54,577 bases of DNA from Branchiostoma floridae (GCF_000003815.2 NC_049992.1:7340226-7394802), one strand, 5' to 3'. Positions 1-11,585 are shown, counted from the stretch's first letter. A program made the numbers and translations. Notes: a model not told the origin generated them from the sequence alone.

Positions 1-139
1 AGTAGAGTAGAGTAAGAGTAGAGTAGAGTAGAGCAGAGTAGAGTAGAGTAGAGTAGAGTAGAGTAGAGTAGAGTAGAGTAGAGTAGAGTAGAGTAGAGTA
101 GAGTAGAGTAGAGTAGAGTAGAGTAGAGTAGAGTAGAGT
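1..139. repeat. AGAGT pentanucleotide microsatellite
   Basis: Nearly pure tandem GAGTA/AGAGT units run from the window edge to about 139, with a few single-base interruptions near the start. The array probably continues outside the window. Confidence 0.97.
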
Positions 140-376
140 TCTTCGGTTGGGTAGCGGAGATCGGAGTAACACTCCAGTTGGAACCGCCCCTCTTGAACAA
201 ATATTTAACTCTTTATCAGCGTACTGTCATGCTGGGTCTATAGTGGGTCTCTGATAACATTGTTTTTCTCTCCATTTAAGTTACATACTAATTTCCCAAA
301 GGACGTCGACTGCAGAGTTGATTGACAAGCTTTTCATTTGACGCCATCTGCGCGATGACGATGTTGGATTGCAGCG

Positions 377-1232
377 TACAGTCAAACCTGCCCAAGTCGA
401 CCACCCGGGGGACCGGACAAAAGCGGTCGATTTGGACAGGTGGTCGCTGAGAAGAGTATCGACTCAAAACATGCCTGATGCAAAGTATAAATGGTTTCCG
501 TTGTGTTTAAGGGCAAAAGCAAGCACACTGCACGCACGCAAAGAAGCGAGGTCTTTAATGTCAAATACAACACGCACACTGTAAATTTAACCCCAAGCTT
601 TTATCGAGTTTTTATACGATACAGTGTTTTAAAGCTCAAGTATTTGTACACTACCGTTTTAGACAGTAAGGGAACTTTGATGCTGTCAGTTAACTACCAA
701 AAAAGCCTTTATGCGTCGCTATATTCTTGATCTGAAATAACTACGGTGCACCTTTTGAATTCGATGCCCGGTACGTCCCGATAGCGTACTTACCCACGGG
801 TGAATGTATACAGTACAGTTGGACAAAAGCACTCACACGTACAGATCTTCCTTAAAAAGGTATGAGCTACACAGATCTTTCTTAAAAAAGTATGAGGCTA
901 TATACGTTTCAGCATTCGTTCACTTTATTATGATATAGATTAAAAAAAAATTCTATAACAACTAATTATAAATTCGGATTTTCTTACAACGATTTCGGCA
1001 CAAAATCGCGCTAGTTATCATCAAAAATCGATGAAAACCTCAATTTTGAAAATTATGCGGTCGTTATGGGTCCCAATTTGGGCCGGTCGCGGTCGCGTTG
1101 ACCAGGTGGTCGTTGAGTAAAGGTCGCTTAATGCTTAAGTCAATGGGAAAAAAAATCGGGACCGAGAAAAAGCGGTCGAAATGGCCAGGTGGTCGCTGAG
1201 AAGAGGTGGTCGCTCGGGCAGGTTTGACTGTA
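377..1232. mobile_element. TIR transposon, family A (long copy)
   Basis: The left end reads TACAGTCAAACCTGCCC and the right end is its inverse, GGGCAGGTTTGACTGTA, so the element has terminal inverted repeats starting at a TA. A second copy lies at 42054-42542, and a 182 bp relative with the same ends lies at 19927-20108. This copy carries about 370 bp (near 593-987) that the 42 kb copy lacks. The interior repeats GGTGGTCGCTGAGAAGAG-like segments. I see no transposase reading frame, so it is probably non-autonomous and Tc1/mariner-like by its TA flank. Confidence 0.8.
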
Positions 1233-1566
1233 TGTCAGCAAAACTCCCGTTGAGTCGTGCACTTTATTTCTGGTTGATTCCGCAAACTTATTTATCAACT
1301 CTCATATATCCTGACAGAAAAGACTTGGTTTCCAGAGCTGAATGTTCGTCAGTACTCTGTTTACAGTGCTGACGCCGTGGACGTAGGCTTTTTCAGTGCT
1401 GAGAGCGCCTTATTCAGTACAAACATTCAGAGCAAACATTCAGTACTGGAAATCCAGTGCTGAAAAAAGGAGGGCGAGGTTTTCGTAGATGTGCAAGAAG
1501 ACAGCATAAGTTTATTACAATTTTTAGAATTAAATTAAAGATTCGCACACTTTAAGACTCCCTTAC

Positions 1567-2094
1567 CTCTCTGGTCGAGACACGCTTGCCGTCTTTCAAA
1601 ACCCTTTGTCCGTTCCGGCGTCTCGGCCGATGCTTGTTCCGCGATGTCTCACACGTTCCTTCCTTTCGTCTAATCTTAGATGACGTCAGGCGACGTTTGT
1701 TGTTCACGTCACCACTACGAGCGGGCCGCATTACAGAATAAGGGTAAATGAGACCCCCATAGCCGCTTACTTCTCTGTAAGGGCCGGATACCATGTTTCC
1801 TCCGCTTGAAGCTGAAGACAGGCCTTCGCCGTCGGAGCTCGAGTCCTCGTGATCGTGCGCCGGTCCCGTGTTCTCGGAGAGTTCCGACCATGCCAAGGAC
1901 GTTCTCCCCAACTCCACGGCCTGGGTGACAGTCTCGGTGGCGGTGCCTCTCGCCCAACTTAATATGCCACGAACAGACATTTTCTTGACTAGCCGTACGA
2001 GTCCTAAACGCTGGCGAAATCGCCGTTTTCCTAGAATCCGTTGCTTCAGTGTTCCGTAAAAGGACCTTTTATCAGATGTTGTCTCTTGTCTCAA
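1567..2094 (-). CDS. Unassigned coding exon, probably a first exon
   Basis: An open frame starts with MRQETTSDKRSF and runs 176 codons to a good donor (AGAG|GTAAGG) in phase 0, after which it would stop within a few codons. The protein is basic at both ends (KRRFRQRL near residue 25; RNKHRPRRRNGQR near residue 155). In the middle, around residues 80-100, is an acidic/Ser/Gly stretch (DHEDSSSDGEGLSS). Composition suggests an intracellular, possibly nuclear, low-complexity protein. I recognise no domain. The next exon would lie below 1567, where I see only transposon sequence, or outside the window. It is separated from the TRIM/eIF4G array by a sequencing gap, so it need not belong to it. It may also be chance. 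Confidence 0.4.
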
Positions 2095-2513
2095 CGTGCG
2101 GCACTCAAATATTGATTGATTTGGGTGAAACCATCAGTTACCTTTCTGGTACTGTATTCTCCTCCTATTTTTTTTTCTTTTCTGCTCCTTAGAATATGAT
2201 AAGAAGATGTAACAAAATAAACATCATCAAAAAGTTACCGCGAATGGTTCCTCATTTTGAAAGTTCATTCAAGTAACATTACACGTCGTACTTTTAGTCT
2301 TTTAAATTGGCACCCATTCAAACATGTAATTGGTAGGGCCCAAGTGCTAAATGATGCAACCTACGTGACCAACGGATGGAAGTCAAGGTCCATCGACTGA
2401 TCGCCCGAGACATGACGTAATGGACCTTATATAAACTAATGGCTTTCATGACACACCTTTATACATGTATATGGCTAGCCAACTTCACTGGCCTCTCTGG
2501 GGCCATTAACTTG

Positions 2514-2645
2514 TTTAACTTGGAATACGCCGGGAAAGGAAAAATGCCGGGAAAGGAAAAATGCCGGAAAAGGCATATTTCATATTTCAAAGGAATAAGG
2601 AAGCTTTCCCGGTATTTTTCCTTTCCCGGCGTATTCCCAGTTCAA
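2514..2645. repeat. Long hairpin (inverted repeat)
   Basis: The left arm contains GGAATACGCCGGGAAAGG and the right arm its inverse, CCTTTCCCGGCGTATTCC. The arms are about 45 bp and are separated by a short AT-rich loop. The left arm also holds a direct repeat of ATGCCGGGAAAGGAAAA. This is probably a small foldback or MITE end pair. Confidence 0.75.
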
Positions 2646-2812
2646 AACCAAGAATCCCCGCGCGCTCCCCCCCAAAAAAAAAACAACTTACGCCAATTGA
2701 CCCCATAGAGGCCGGTGAAGAAGGCTAGTATATGGCCTCCTCTGGTCAATATTGACCATACAGGTCCATAGAGTCGGCTGTAGCTAAAGAGGCCTATATG
2801 AGAATGACAGAG

Positions 2813-3429
2813 NNNNNNNNNNNNNNNNNNNNNNNNNNNNNNNNNNNNNNNNNNNNNNNNNNNNNNNNNNNNNNNNNNNNNNNNNNNNNNNNNNNNNNNN
2901 NNNNNNNNNNNNNNNNNNNNNNNNNNNNNNNNNNNNNNNNNNNNNNNNNNNNNNNNNNNNNNNNNNNNNNNNNNNNNNNNNNNNNNNNNNNNNNNNNNNN
3001 NNNNNNNNNNNNNNNNNNNNNNNNNNNNNNNNNNNNNNNNNNNNNNNNNNNNNNNNNNNNNNNNNNNNNNNNNNNNNNNNNNNNNNNNNNNNNNNNNNNN
3101 NNNNNNNNNNNNNNNNNNNNNNNNNNNNNNNNNNNNNNNNNNNNNNNNNNNNNNNNNNNNNNNNNNNNNNNNNNNNNNNNNNNNNNNNNNNNNNNNNNNN
3201 NNNNNNNNNNNNNNNNNNNNNNNNNNNNNNNNNNNNNNNNNNNNNNNNNNNNNNNNNNNNNNNNNNNNNNNNNNNNNNNNNNNNNNNNNNNNNNNNNNNN
3301 NNNNNNNNNNNNNNNNNNNNNNNNNNNNNNNNNNNNNNNNNNNNNNNNNNNNNNNNNNNNNNNNNNNNNNNNNNNNNNNNNNNNNNNNNNNNNNNNNNNN
3401 NNNNNNNNNNNNNNNNNNNNNNNNNNNNN
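2813..3429. other. Assembly gap (617 N)
   Basis: Run of N. Sequence order and orientation across it depend on scaffolding only. Confidence 1.
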
Positions 3430-5484
3430 CTTGACACACCATGGATATAGTTATAGGTTGTTCTAACTTTAAGTCCCCTTACTTAATACGATAGTGATCA
3501 ATACATATAGTGTAAAGCCATTTGGAAACGGGTATCGTAAATGATCAGACAGAGCGCTTTAAGGTATGGCACAAAGTCCACTGTTACATCAAAAGAACGG
3601 ACTTTGTCCATGATTCAGCTGACATGCCAAGTTAGCTTTTACATTACATGTATCCGTCAGCCGCCTTACTGTATTGGGTAAGATGATACCATCCTATTTA
3701 GATTACCCAAGGAGGTTACCATCGTAGTTAACCAGGGCTCCCTTACTCGATCCCCCATAAAATAGCGAGAATTGGAGCCCCCTTTTGATACTAAATCGTC
3801 ACTCACGCCAAGGAAGTTGAAAAAAGGAGGCCTGTCTTTTTAACCTCCTTTGTTCAGGCTAACCACTTGACGCATGTGCACGCAGGTCAATGACCCCAGA
3901 GAAACCCCGGTCATTGACACCGGAAAAGTTCGGGTTATGTCCACTTTAAAATGATCGAGGATCTTTCGGCATTGTTCGGGCTTAGGGATGGAGCTATTTT
4001 CACACATGGTGTACTTCACATCAGGGACAGTTTTTTTCCCAGTAATCATTACTTAAGCAGTAGCAACTATGCTGTTAACCGCATTTTGGAGTGTTTGCTT
4101 GTACAGTAGAATCCAACTACATTTTGGGGATCTTGTAAGTACCAAGGAGGTCACAGTTTGCAGGGCAGTAAAAAGGCCATAAATTTCACTCACCTTAAGC
4201 CATGATGATTCGATTATATGGATGGCATCTGCAAGTGCATCAATTTTTGTCCGTTTCCCAAAAACAAAACTATTTGCTCATACTGTAAATCCTACAAAGC
4301 AGCTGCAAAACAAGCAAATACATGCAGTAAATTGAAAAAGACTATCGTCAAAAAGTTAAACGGAGCACAGATATTGTAGAATGCCAACGTCAAATTCCAA
4401 ACTCAAAGAAGAAGATGTGAAAGAACAAGAATTAAAAATTTATTGTATGATACATGTGACATGTGTATATCAATGTGTTCAGTCATTTGTTCAACTTTCC
4501 TGGCCACTTACAATTCATTATGCAGGCAACTTTTTTGCCACTACATTATCGAATGAACATGGCTTTTACTGAAAAACAAGTGATAACCAAAGACATAACA
4601 GTTTCAAATCACCCCTGCACATGGTATAGTGGCATGAAGGGCATTATATAATGTCCTTGCTAGCATACTTTAGTATTCATGCCTGAACATGGCTATATAT
4701 CATAGATAGCAAATTTTGTTTAATAAATTTCACATTCCAGATGAAAGCAAACAGAAGCATCAAGACATAACGAACAAGAATAAAACCTTAAAATTTTTGC
4801 AGAAAAAACTGAATACAGCTAATTATGATCTGCTAGCTTGATATCACAACTGTACATCTGCATTTCTTGTATATTATTAGTATATTGTAAAGAGAAACAG
4901 CAAACAGGAACCAAGTCTTGTAGAGAGTTTTCATGCTTCATTCATTGCAAAATACCGTAAAACAAATTCTGTCATATGCCAGGTCACAGTTTGAACTGAA
5001 CATGCACAAGGTCAAAGGTGAAAACCCCTAACTTGTAAAACAATTCTTGTCCAGACCATGCATGATACTTTGATACAAGGGGCCCTCACCTACATGATAC
5101 AAGGGGCCCTCACCTTTGACATATTACGTACAATGTTTCACAGTTCACACTTGTGTATTCTGGAAATGCATGGTGTAGTCTTGTGAGGAGCCAGGCAACT
5201 GAGGCCATTGCCAACAGTTCTTGTCCAGACCAAGGAAGTTAACCCTTTTTTTTAACCTCCTTGTTCATACCATGCTTGATAAATGTCCAGACGAGTTTTG
5301 TCTCAGGGGCCCTCACCTATGACATATTGCAAACAAGGTATCACAGTACTTATGTGCAGTTTAAACTGGCGTACTCAAGAAATGCGTGGTGTTGTCTAAT
5401 GATAAAGAGCCAGGCAACTCAGGCCATGGCAAACAAGGCATGAAGGAAGGCTAGACATCCAAATCACTGCTCTTGGCATTAGTA

Positions 5485-5822
5485 CAGGGCTCTAGCCAGC
5501 CCAAATTTTTTTCCGTCAGCCAATTTCCATTGTCGCGAGCACACTATTCCAGAAGTTAGAGAGACTGAACTGAGACCTTGAAAAACAGGTTTTAATGAGA
5601 TTATCGTATGCAAAAGGGCACCGACACACATTGTCAAGAATCATAACAATAGCAAAACAAACAGTGTGTGGCTTTTACGGCCGTGGACGGCGTCCCCAAG
5701 CCGCCTGTAGCTTGATCAGATTCTTGTCCGTCAAGGTTGACGGATTGATTTTAAAATTTTTCCGTCACACACAGCAAATTTCCGTCAATTGACGGAAAAA
5801 CGGACGCTGGCTTAGAGCCCTG
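5485..5822. mobile_element. hAT-like MITE contributing the unit 4 stop codon
   Basis: The ends are CAGGGCTCTAGCCAGC and the near-inverse GCTGGCTTAGAGCCCTG. They are flanked by an 8 bp target-site duplication with one mismatch, CATTAGTA (5477-5484) and CATTGGTA (5823-5830). CAGGG...CCCTG ends plus an 8 bp duplication are hallmarks of the hAT superfamily. The interior is rich in TTTCCGTCA-type words and has no transposase. The right terminus overlaps the last coding exon of the TRIM gene at 10752-5812. Confidence 0.85.
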
Positions 5823-8800
5823 CATTGGTACCATCAGAAAGGGCCGCGGCACCCTGTGGAGTAGACTCTTCTGCACTGGTGCTTGTGTCCTTGACTGAAC
5901 CCTCAGCATCGGTAGGCATAGAGTTGGTCTAAAAATACAAACATAACAGTACAATACTATATAGTCAGAAATTAAAATTGCTACAAATGCTAGTTCACTT
6001 TTATCTCCGGGGTAACCTGTATCCAGTGTTTTTAAAAATGGTATTTGGGGTATCAAGTTGACTGACATGCAGCAGTTGCAAATTGCAACAAATTAAAAAT
6101 ATTGCAATTTGAAACCACCACCTGACATCCCTAAATCTAGTAAGTAAGCGCCCTGTTTTAAAAACAACAGATATAGGTTACCCCGTGGATAAAGCCTAAC
6201 TAGTGTTACATTTAAAGAAATGTTTTCAGTATTATCCATATTGACCTCAAAATCAACCTACTTTTCCTGTCAGTCTCTGGTAGCACAATTTTCCTGTCAC
6301 TCTACTGTACTCAAATGAATACGGAAACACAAGCAAACAAACCAATACACAGAGAACAAACCATTTGTACACGGAAGTAAAAATAAGTAAAGTACCAACC
6401 TGGGGGTTGTCCACAACAGTACTTTCTGAGCTGGAAGGGTCGATGTTACCGCCTCCACTTGCGTCATCTCTATGAGGAATCTCGAACTTGAAGTTCTTTG
6501 CAACAGTGTCCTTGACCTTGTTGACCTTCTTGGTATTTCTCTTAACGTGTAGGTAACGACGTGGTCCTTGTTGCTGCAACAGTGCAGACAGTTCCTGTGT
6601 CAATCATGTGAAAGGATGGTTGAATACAACAACATTTGTACTTCAAAGGCCTGCTCTTCAAATTTTTCACAAGAAAAACTGCTATGTACAAAAGTCCAAA
6701 GCTCAGACAGTGTCACTCAAAAACTCTTTAAATGCATTTTTAAAAGATGCAAAATTGGTGCAAAATCATGACATTGTTGTGTTTCGCTGAAGGGCAGTCA
6801 TACCAGGCTACATTGTACAGATACAGACAATGTAGGGTTCCAAGGTCCAAACTTGAAACTTTGACCTTTTGAGTGGGGTCTGTGTGGCGCAACAGCAAGA
6901 GCGTTGGAGTTGGAATCAGTAGGTCTGGAGTTTGATATTTGCAATGCCCCGACCTTGTGCCCTTTGGAAAGGCACTTTACATGATATACCCACCACGATG
7001 GTGGAGTGACGCCCACCGAGCCTCACGGCTATATCTATCAAAAAGGGTGCCCAAACACCCACAGATTTGGCCAACACATCTGCACATTTGCCATTAAGAG
7101 ACGTAAATTTTTTCTTTTTTAATACCTGCTGTTACGGGTGGGTACAGAAAATTCAGGTCCGGTTCAGGTCCAGGTCCTTGATTCAGTACATGAGAACTTG
7201 TGAATGGACGATAGTCAAAACAATGGTCCATTTCGCAACAAAGAAATCTGTTTTGTGGAGTATTCAACTCCCACTGGCGTTTTCAAATCCTACAAGGCTA
7301 ACTGCCTCTGTACAATTGACTGTAAAACTTGGTAGAAATGACTATAGACTCTGCTCTACTTTGTTCTTGTTATTTTCCTCGACTGATAAGCCCCGAAACG
7401 TGTGAATGCCTGATAATATAATCTGTTCATTTTCAAATGGATCCAACATCCGGTCCACCAAATTTTTTCAGGTCTGTTTTTTCTGGACCGGTCCAAGAAG
7501 AAGAAACGTTTTGGACCAGTACACCGTACCTGCTGTGCCTTGAAGATGGGTAGCTGTTGCTGTCCTGTTCTTTCCATTGGTGCTGACTGTGGCAGTGTGT
7601 TGGTCCCTGCAGCTGAAGAGTGGTTTGGATTCGACGAGGGCTGCCATTTTACCCCAGTGGAAGACTGTGGTTCCCTTAACAGCACCTACAAAATTACATC
7701 ATGAGGTTTCAGCACATGAATGATACAAAAATTGGTAAGATATCATTTCGCACAGTTTTCAACGTCAGAAGATGATTACACCATCAAGAGTATGTGTATT
7801 AAAACACTACAAAACCAAAGTGCATCGAATAATGAAAATCGATGAAACTTAGATGATACTTAGTCATGTGTGTAATCAGGGCTTGAAATACCACATGCAT
7901 ATACAGGTTTGTGCAGGTAAAATTGGAGCTGTGCAGGTATTTCTGTAGTCTGTGTAACACAAACTCCGCTGTCCAGGGCTGTAACTGGCCCCTTCTAGAG
8001 GGCCGGCAGATGTTTGGCGGGCTGCTATAAGCGAGATTTAATCAGGCTAGTATTTCTGGTGTCTACCTGCACCTAACCTGCACTGGTCCATGTACTGGTA
8101 CATGTCATATGATGTAGATGTATGTGGAATGTTATAAGCTGCTTTGAATGTTACCATCTGGCATCTAGAAAATAGAAAAAAGAAAATAGCAATGGTTCCT
8201 GAGCATTTCTAGTGTGATCCATACTTCCTGAATTCAGGGTGGTGCAGGTAAAATTTTTCTGGTGAAGGTAATTTTCAATGCAGGTATGCAGAAAAGGGTA
8301 TTTGCTAGTTCACCTTTACCCATGGGGTAACCTATATCTGTTGTACTGTTGGCAAGTCATTTCAAACTGCAATATTATAAAAACATTGCACTTTGAAACC
8401 ACCATCCATCGACTTGACATCCCTAATAGTAATACCTTTTTCTAAATTCAATGGATAATATTAGGTTACCCTGTGGATAAAGTGAACTAACATTAGCAGG
8501 GCTCAAAATACTTTTTTCTGCATACCTGCACTGGTGCAGGTTAAATTGGAAATTACCTGCACCACTCTCAATTTAGGATTTATAGGAAGCATGGATCATA
8601 CTAAAAACTGTTCAGAAACCATTGCTATTTTTCTGTAAATTCACAGGTGGTACCAGTCAATGAAGCTAGTAAAAATCCACATACACCTACATCATAGTAC
8701 ATGTAATATAAAACCCAGTACATGGACCAGTCCAGGTTAGGTGCAGGTAGACACCAGAAATACCTGCACAGCTCCAATTTTACCTGCACTTACCTGCATA

Positions 8801-10752
8801 TGCAGATGGTATTGCGAGCCCTGATTAGGCATTCTGCATGGGTTATACTGGGAAATGTTCTCTTCTACCTGTACTATGTCCTGATGACTACCTGTCCCTG
8901 AGTTGGTGGGTCTGGCTTGGCTGACGTCATTCCCGGCACACTCTGCTCCAACCGAGGTTACCCTGGGCCTTTCAGGACACATTTTAGGGAATGTGGGATC
9001 CAGTAGATGCTGTAAGCGAAGATAGAGGTGTACAGACTTAACTTTCTGAAGTTTTTCACTCATTCAACACATTATTTCGTTGCTGTTCAGCTGCAGCCTA
9101 TTCATAAATACCGTTATAACTATCAATGGATGCTACAACATTTCATGGACATGTATGGTTCTTACCTGTTCCTCACTTCTTTGTTGCAGGCTTTTAACGA
9201 ATGCATCCACTGCATGGGTTGTCTCTGAAGACTTTCGCACAACGGGCTTCCTTACTCTCTGTACTGTTTTTGACGAAAACTTGGGTGTACCACGGGTCCA
9301 AATGTCACTTTCAACCATTCTAAGTGACCATGCAGGCACATTGATAGGACTGGTGCTGGTACTAGCACTGCAAGTACTAGAGTTTGGAGTATTTTGGACA
9401 GTTGTAAAGCACAATGAAGGCACATTCGGAGAACTGGTAGTTGTGCTAGAGTTTGGGGCATTTTGGTCTGTTGTAAGGGACCGCGTAGGCAGGTTGATAG
9501 GACTGGTAACGTTACTTGTGCTGGCATTTGGGGATTGTTGGACTGTTGCAAGTGAGCATGAAGGCACATTGAGAGGACTGGTACTTGTGCTAGAATTTGG
9601 GGCACTTTGGACTGTTGTCAGGGTTGGCGTAGGCAGGTTGAAACAACTGGTACTTGCGCTAGAGTTTGTGGCATTTTGGTCTGTTGTAAGGGACCGTGTA
9701 GGCAGGTTGATGGGACTGGCACTAAACGTTATTGTGCTATGGATTTTCCCAAAAGAAAATACACCCATCTTCGAAGGACTGGCGCAAGCGTTCTTGGTCC
9801 TGCGGACAGTTCCAAGCGAGATTATTGGCATATCAAAAGGGCTAGGCGTGAAAACCAGCAAACTGTCCTGTTCGTCCATCAACAGTGTTTTTTCTGGCAA
9901 TGGCTGGATCACTTCCTGTAACACCTTCCTCCCCCTGATCAAAGCAATGGTTTCTTCCGAGGCGATGCAACGCTCAATTTCTTCCACGCAGTTCAGTAAG
10001 GTTGCTAGCGCTGTCTCTAGTTCTTCCTTACGGTTTGTGAGAGCGAATCGCTTCAGCTCAAACAAGGCGCTCAACTCTTTCTTTAAGTCGCTTGCACGTT
10101 TATCCACAGCTTGTGTTAGCACCTCTTTCAGCCTGGCCGCCCTTTCGTCCACTGAATCGCTCTGTACATCCTCATCCAACTTCAACATCATCATTGCTTC
10201 TTCTGTTTCTGTGATTTTTCCTCTCACTTTATCAATCCAGCTCCTTCCCTCGTCCATGACTTCTCTGGCTTGTTCAGCTTGCTTCTCCAAAGCTTTGACA
10301 AGCCTGGTGACTCCGTGCGTGTTATGTTCATCAACTATACACTCTCCACAGATAACTTCCTCACAGCTAGGGCAATAGTACTTGACTTCCATGTCGTTAT
10401 GCCTTGCACAAACTTGCTGGTTACTCTGTTGTATGGAACCCTCAACTTTGCTGCGCTGTTTGTTGATAATTGTGAGACTTGCAAAGTCATCTCGAAGATT
10501 TCCCAAGGAGATGTTGTCTGTTAAACGTTCAACTCCCTCTACGCCTTTCTTGGCCAAGTACACAGATGTCATACACGTCGGACACTTGAAGGACCAGTCG
10601 CCATTAACGTACGTTACCAGACAGTTCTTACAGAAGGTGTGGCCGCATGGCAGCACCTTGGGCCTGGTGAAGATCTGTAGACAGATGCTGCAGTCGAAAA
10701 TGTTCGTCTCCAAGCTCCGATCGACTTCTCCTTCTGGTGATGCTTCCGCCAT
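5812..10752 (-). CDS. Unit 4: TRIM-like RING/B-box gene with Ser/Pro repeat and novel tail
   Basis: Five exons join with consistent phase 0: 10752-9166, 9009-8869, 7685-7530, 6594-6400, 5928-5812, giving about 731 residues. I chose the ATG at 10752 because its MAEAS start aligns with the MATGG starts of the two sister genes; an upstream ATG at 10779 is in frame. A complete C3HC4 RING uses C21, C24, C36, H38, C41, C44, C57, C60. A B-box2 uses C115, H118, C127, C130, C135, C138, H143, H146. A coiled coil covers about 155-290. The family acts as E3 ubiquitin ligases, often in innate immunity. After the coiled coil come about seven degenerate SPINLPxxSLTT-type repeats instead of SPRY or NHL. The tail exons hold LSALLQQQGPRR and a basic KRNTKKVNKVKD patch. 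I do not recognise them; a link to the poorly conserved eIF4G N-terminus is only a guess. The fourth donor is GTTGGT. The last exon ends inside a transposon end. Confidence 0.85.
6872..7030 (+). mobile_element. tRNA-derived SINE-like element
   Basis: GTGTGGCGCAACAGC resembles a Pol III A box. About 40 bp on, GGTCTGGAGTTTGATATT resembles a B box. It is followed by TTGTGCCCTTTGGAAAGGC, a tail motif I associate with amphioxus SINEs. It sits in an intron of the unit 4 TRIM gene. The assignment rests on these boxes only. Confidence 0.5.
7877..8299. mobile_element. CAGGGCTTGAAATA repeat element (one end degraded)
   Basis: It starts CAGGGCTTGAAATACCAC and contains GTGCAGGTAAAATTGGAGC and the ACCTGCACCTAACCTGCAC palindromic core shared with 8497-8823 and 51923-52258. 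The right terminal repeat is not recognisable. It lies in an intron of the unit 4 TRIM gene. Confidence 0.65.
8497..8823. mobile_element. hAT-like MITE with CAGGGCTC/GAGCCCTG ends
   Basis: The ends are CAGGGCTCAAAATA and ATTGCGAGCCCTG. Immediate flanks on both sides read ATTAG, a 5 bp direct repeat. Same family as 46535-47264 and 51923-52258, which also show 5 bp flanking repeats. No reading frame. Confidence 0.8.
9307..9849 (-). repeat. In-frame coding repeat of the unit 4 TRIM protein
   Basis: About seven tandem units of roughly 21-30 residues follow the pattern S-P-(I/L)-N-(L/V)-P-x2-S-L-T-T-x-Q separated by PNSSTSTS-type spacers. The first unit resembles the end of the head, TPSPFDMPIISLGTVR. 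That segment matches TPTPYSFPAITLGKVQ and TPTPYTLSGFHLGKVE, where the sister TRIM exons end. The repeat therefore looks like expansion of the last module of the TRIM head. It is low-complexity, Ser/Thr/Pro-rich and probably disordered. Confidence 0.8.
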
Positions 10753-11220
10753 TTTGCATTCGAACTTCGATCCGATCAAGATCCGATCCTCAACCCACGT
10801 GTACGTAAAATTACGTATCTTTAGTCGAAATTCTACGACCAGTGTGTCTTAACAACACTTTCAAAAGATTTAGGGTAGAATGGAAAGTGTTTGACACTGC
10901 AAGGAGTAATCTCCTTGGACACAGCTAGCTAGGATACGCGGGAGCAACAAGATCGTACGCTATACCGTCTCTCCACTGGCGCGCCAAAACTTTGACCTTT
11001 GAACTTCTGGGATTTCCCCACTTTTCCGGACCGCTCTATTGTAATATTTCGGGAGGGGCAGCCTGGCAAATTTTGGAACAAAATATTTATGTTCATGCAA
11101 AATAATGTATTCAAGTACAATGAACTAACCTTTAAAAAGATTAATCTGCATTAAACATAACAGTTATAAATCGAAATCCTTGAGGTATAACGTGTAACAT
11201 TCATATTATGGACCACGGCT

Positions 11221-11332
11221 TATTCTCCAAGCAGAGGTTGAATGGCTTAGAATAGATATAGTCGTTTGGTTACTTGTAGTCGGAAAAATTACATTGGCGC
11301 GAGGGGCCGACTCAACCTCTGCTTGGAGAGTA
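11221..11332. mobile_element. 112 bp MITE with 8 bp target duplication
   Basis: CTCCAAGCAGAGGTTGA near the left end and TCAACCTCTGCTTGGAG near the right end are exact inverses. The element is flanked by CCACGGCT on both sides (11213-11220 and 11333-11340), an 8 bp duplication typical of hAT-type insertion. Confidence 0.85.
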
Positions 11333-11344
11333 CCACGGCTAAGC

Positions 11345-11585
11345 GCAACGAAGGGGTTGTTATACCTGACCAATGAAGGGGCTTGTTATCCCTGACCAAT
11401 TAGATGACTTATTATACCTGACCAATGAAGGGGCTTGTTATGCCTGACCAATGACGAGGCTTATTACGCCTGATCAATGAAGGGGCCTGTTAAGGCTTGA
11501 CCAATGAAATGGCTTGTTATCTTTGACCAATGAAGAGACTTATCATGAATGGACAACGAAGGTGCTTGTAATGCCTCACCAACGA
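11345..11585. repeat. Degenerate ~30 bp minisatellite with CCAAT words
   Basis: About eight units of the form CTTGTTATGCCTGACCAATG lie in tandem, each with a GACCAATGA-like CCAAT word. Units diverge progressively to the right. Confidence 0.8.

Larger units (their letters stand above)
2095..5484. other. Gene-free stretch with hairpin, gap and a local duplication
   Basis: I find no convincing exon here. It holds the hairpin at 2514-2645 and the N gap at 2813-3429. Two diverged tandem copies of a roughly 190 bp segment lie at about 5041-5215 and 5220-5440, each containing GGGGCCCTCACCT and GAGCCAGGCAACT. Within the first copy a 20-odd bp piece ending in that GGGGCCCTCACC motif is itself doubled (5070-5112). 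The remainder is AT-rich with nothing I can name. Confidence 0.6.

Noticed and set aside
2642-3466. Open frames of 217-266 codons across 2813-3429
   Set aside because: They consist almost entirely of N translated as X. The same applies to frames at 38004-38685 and 20594-20959.
9080-10378. 432-codon plus-strand open frame
   Set aside because: It is fully antisense to the TRIM exon 9166-10752, which has intact RING and B-box motifs. The plus frame is Leu/Val/Ser-rich with no domain.
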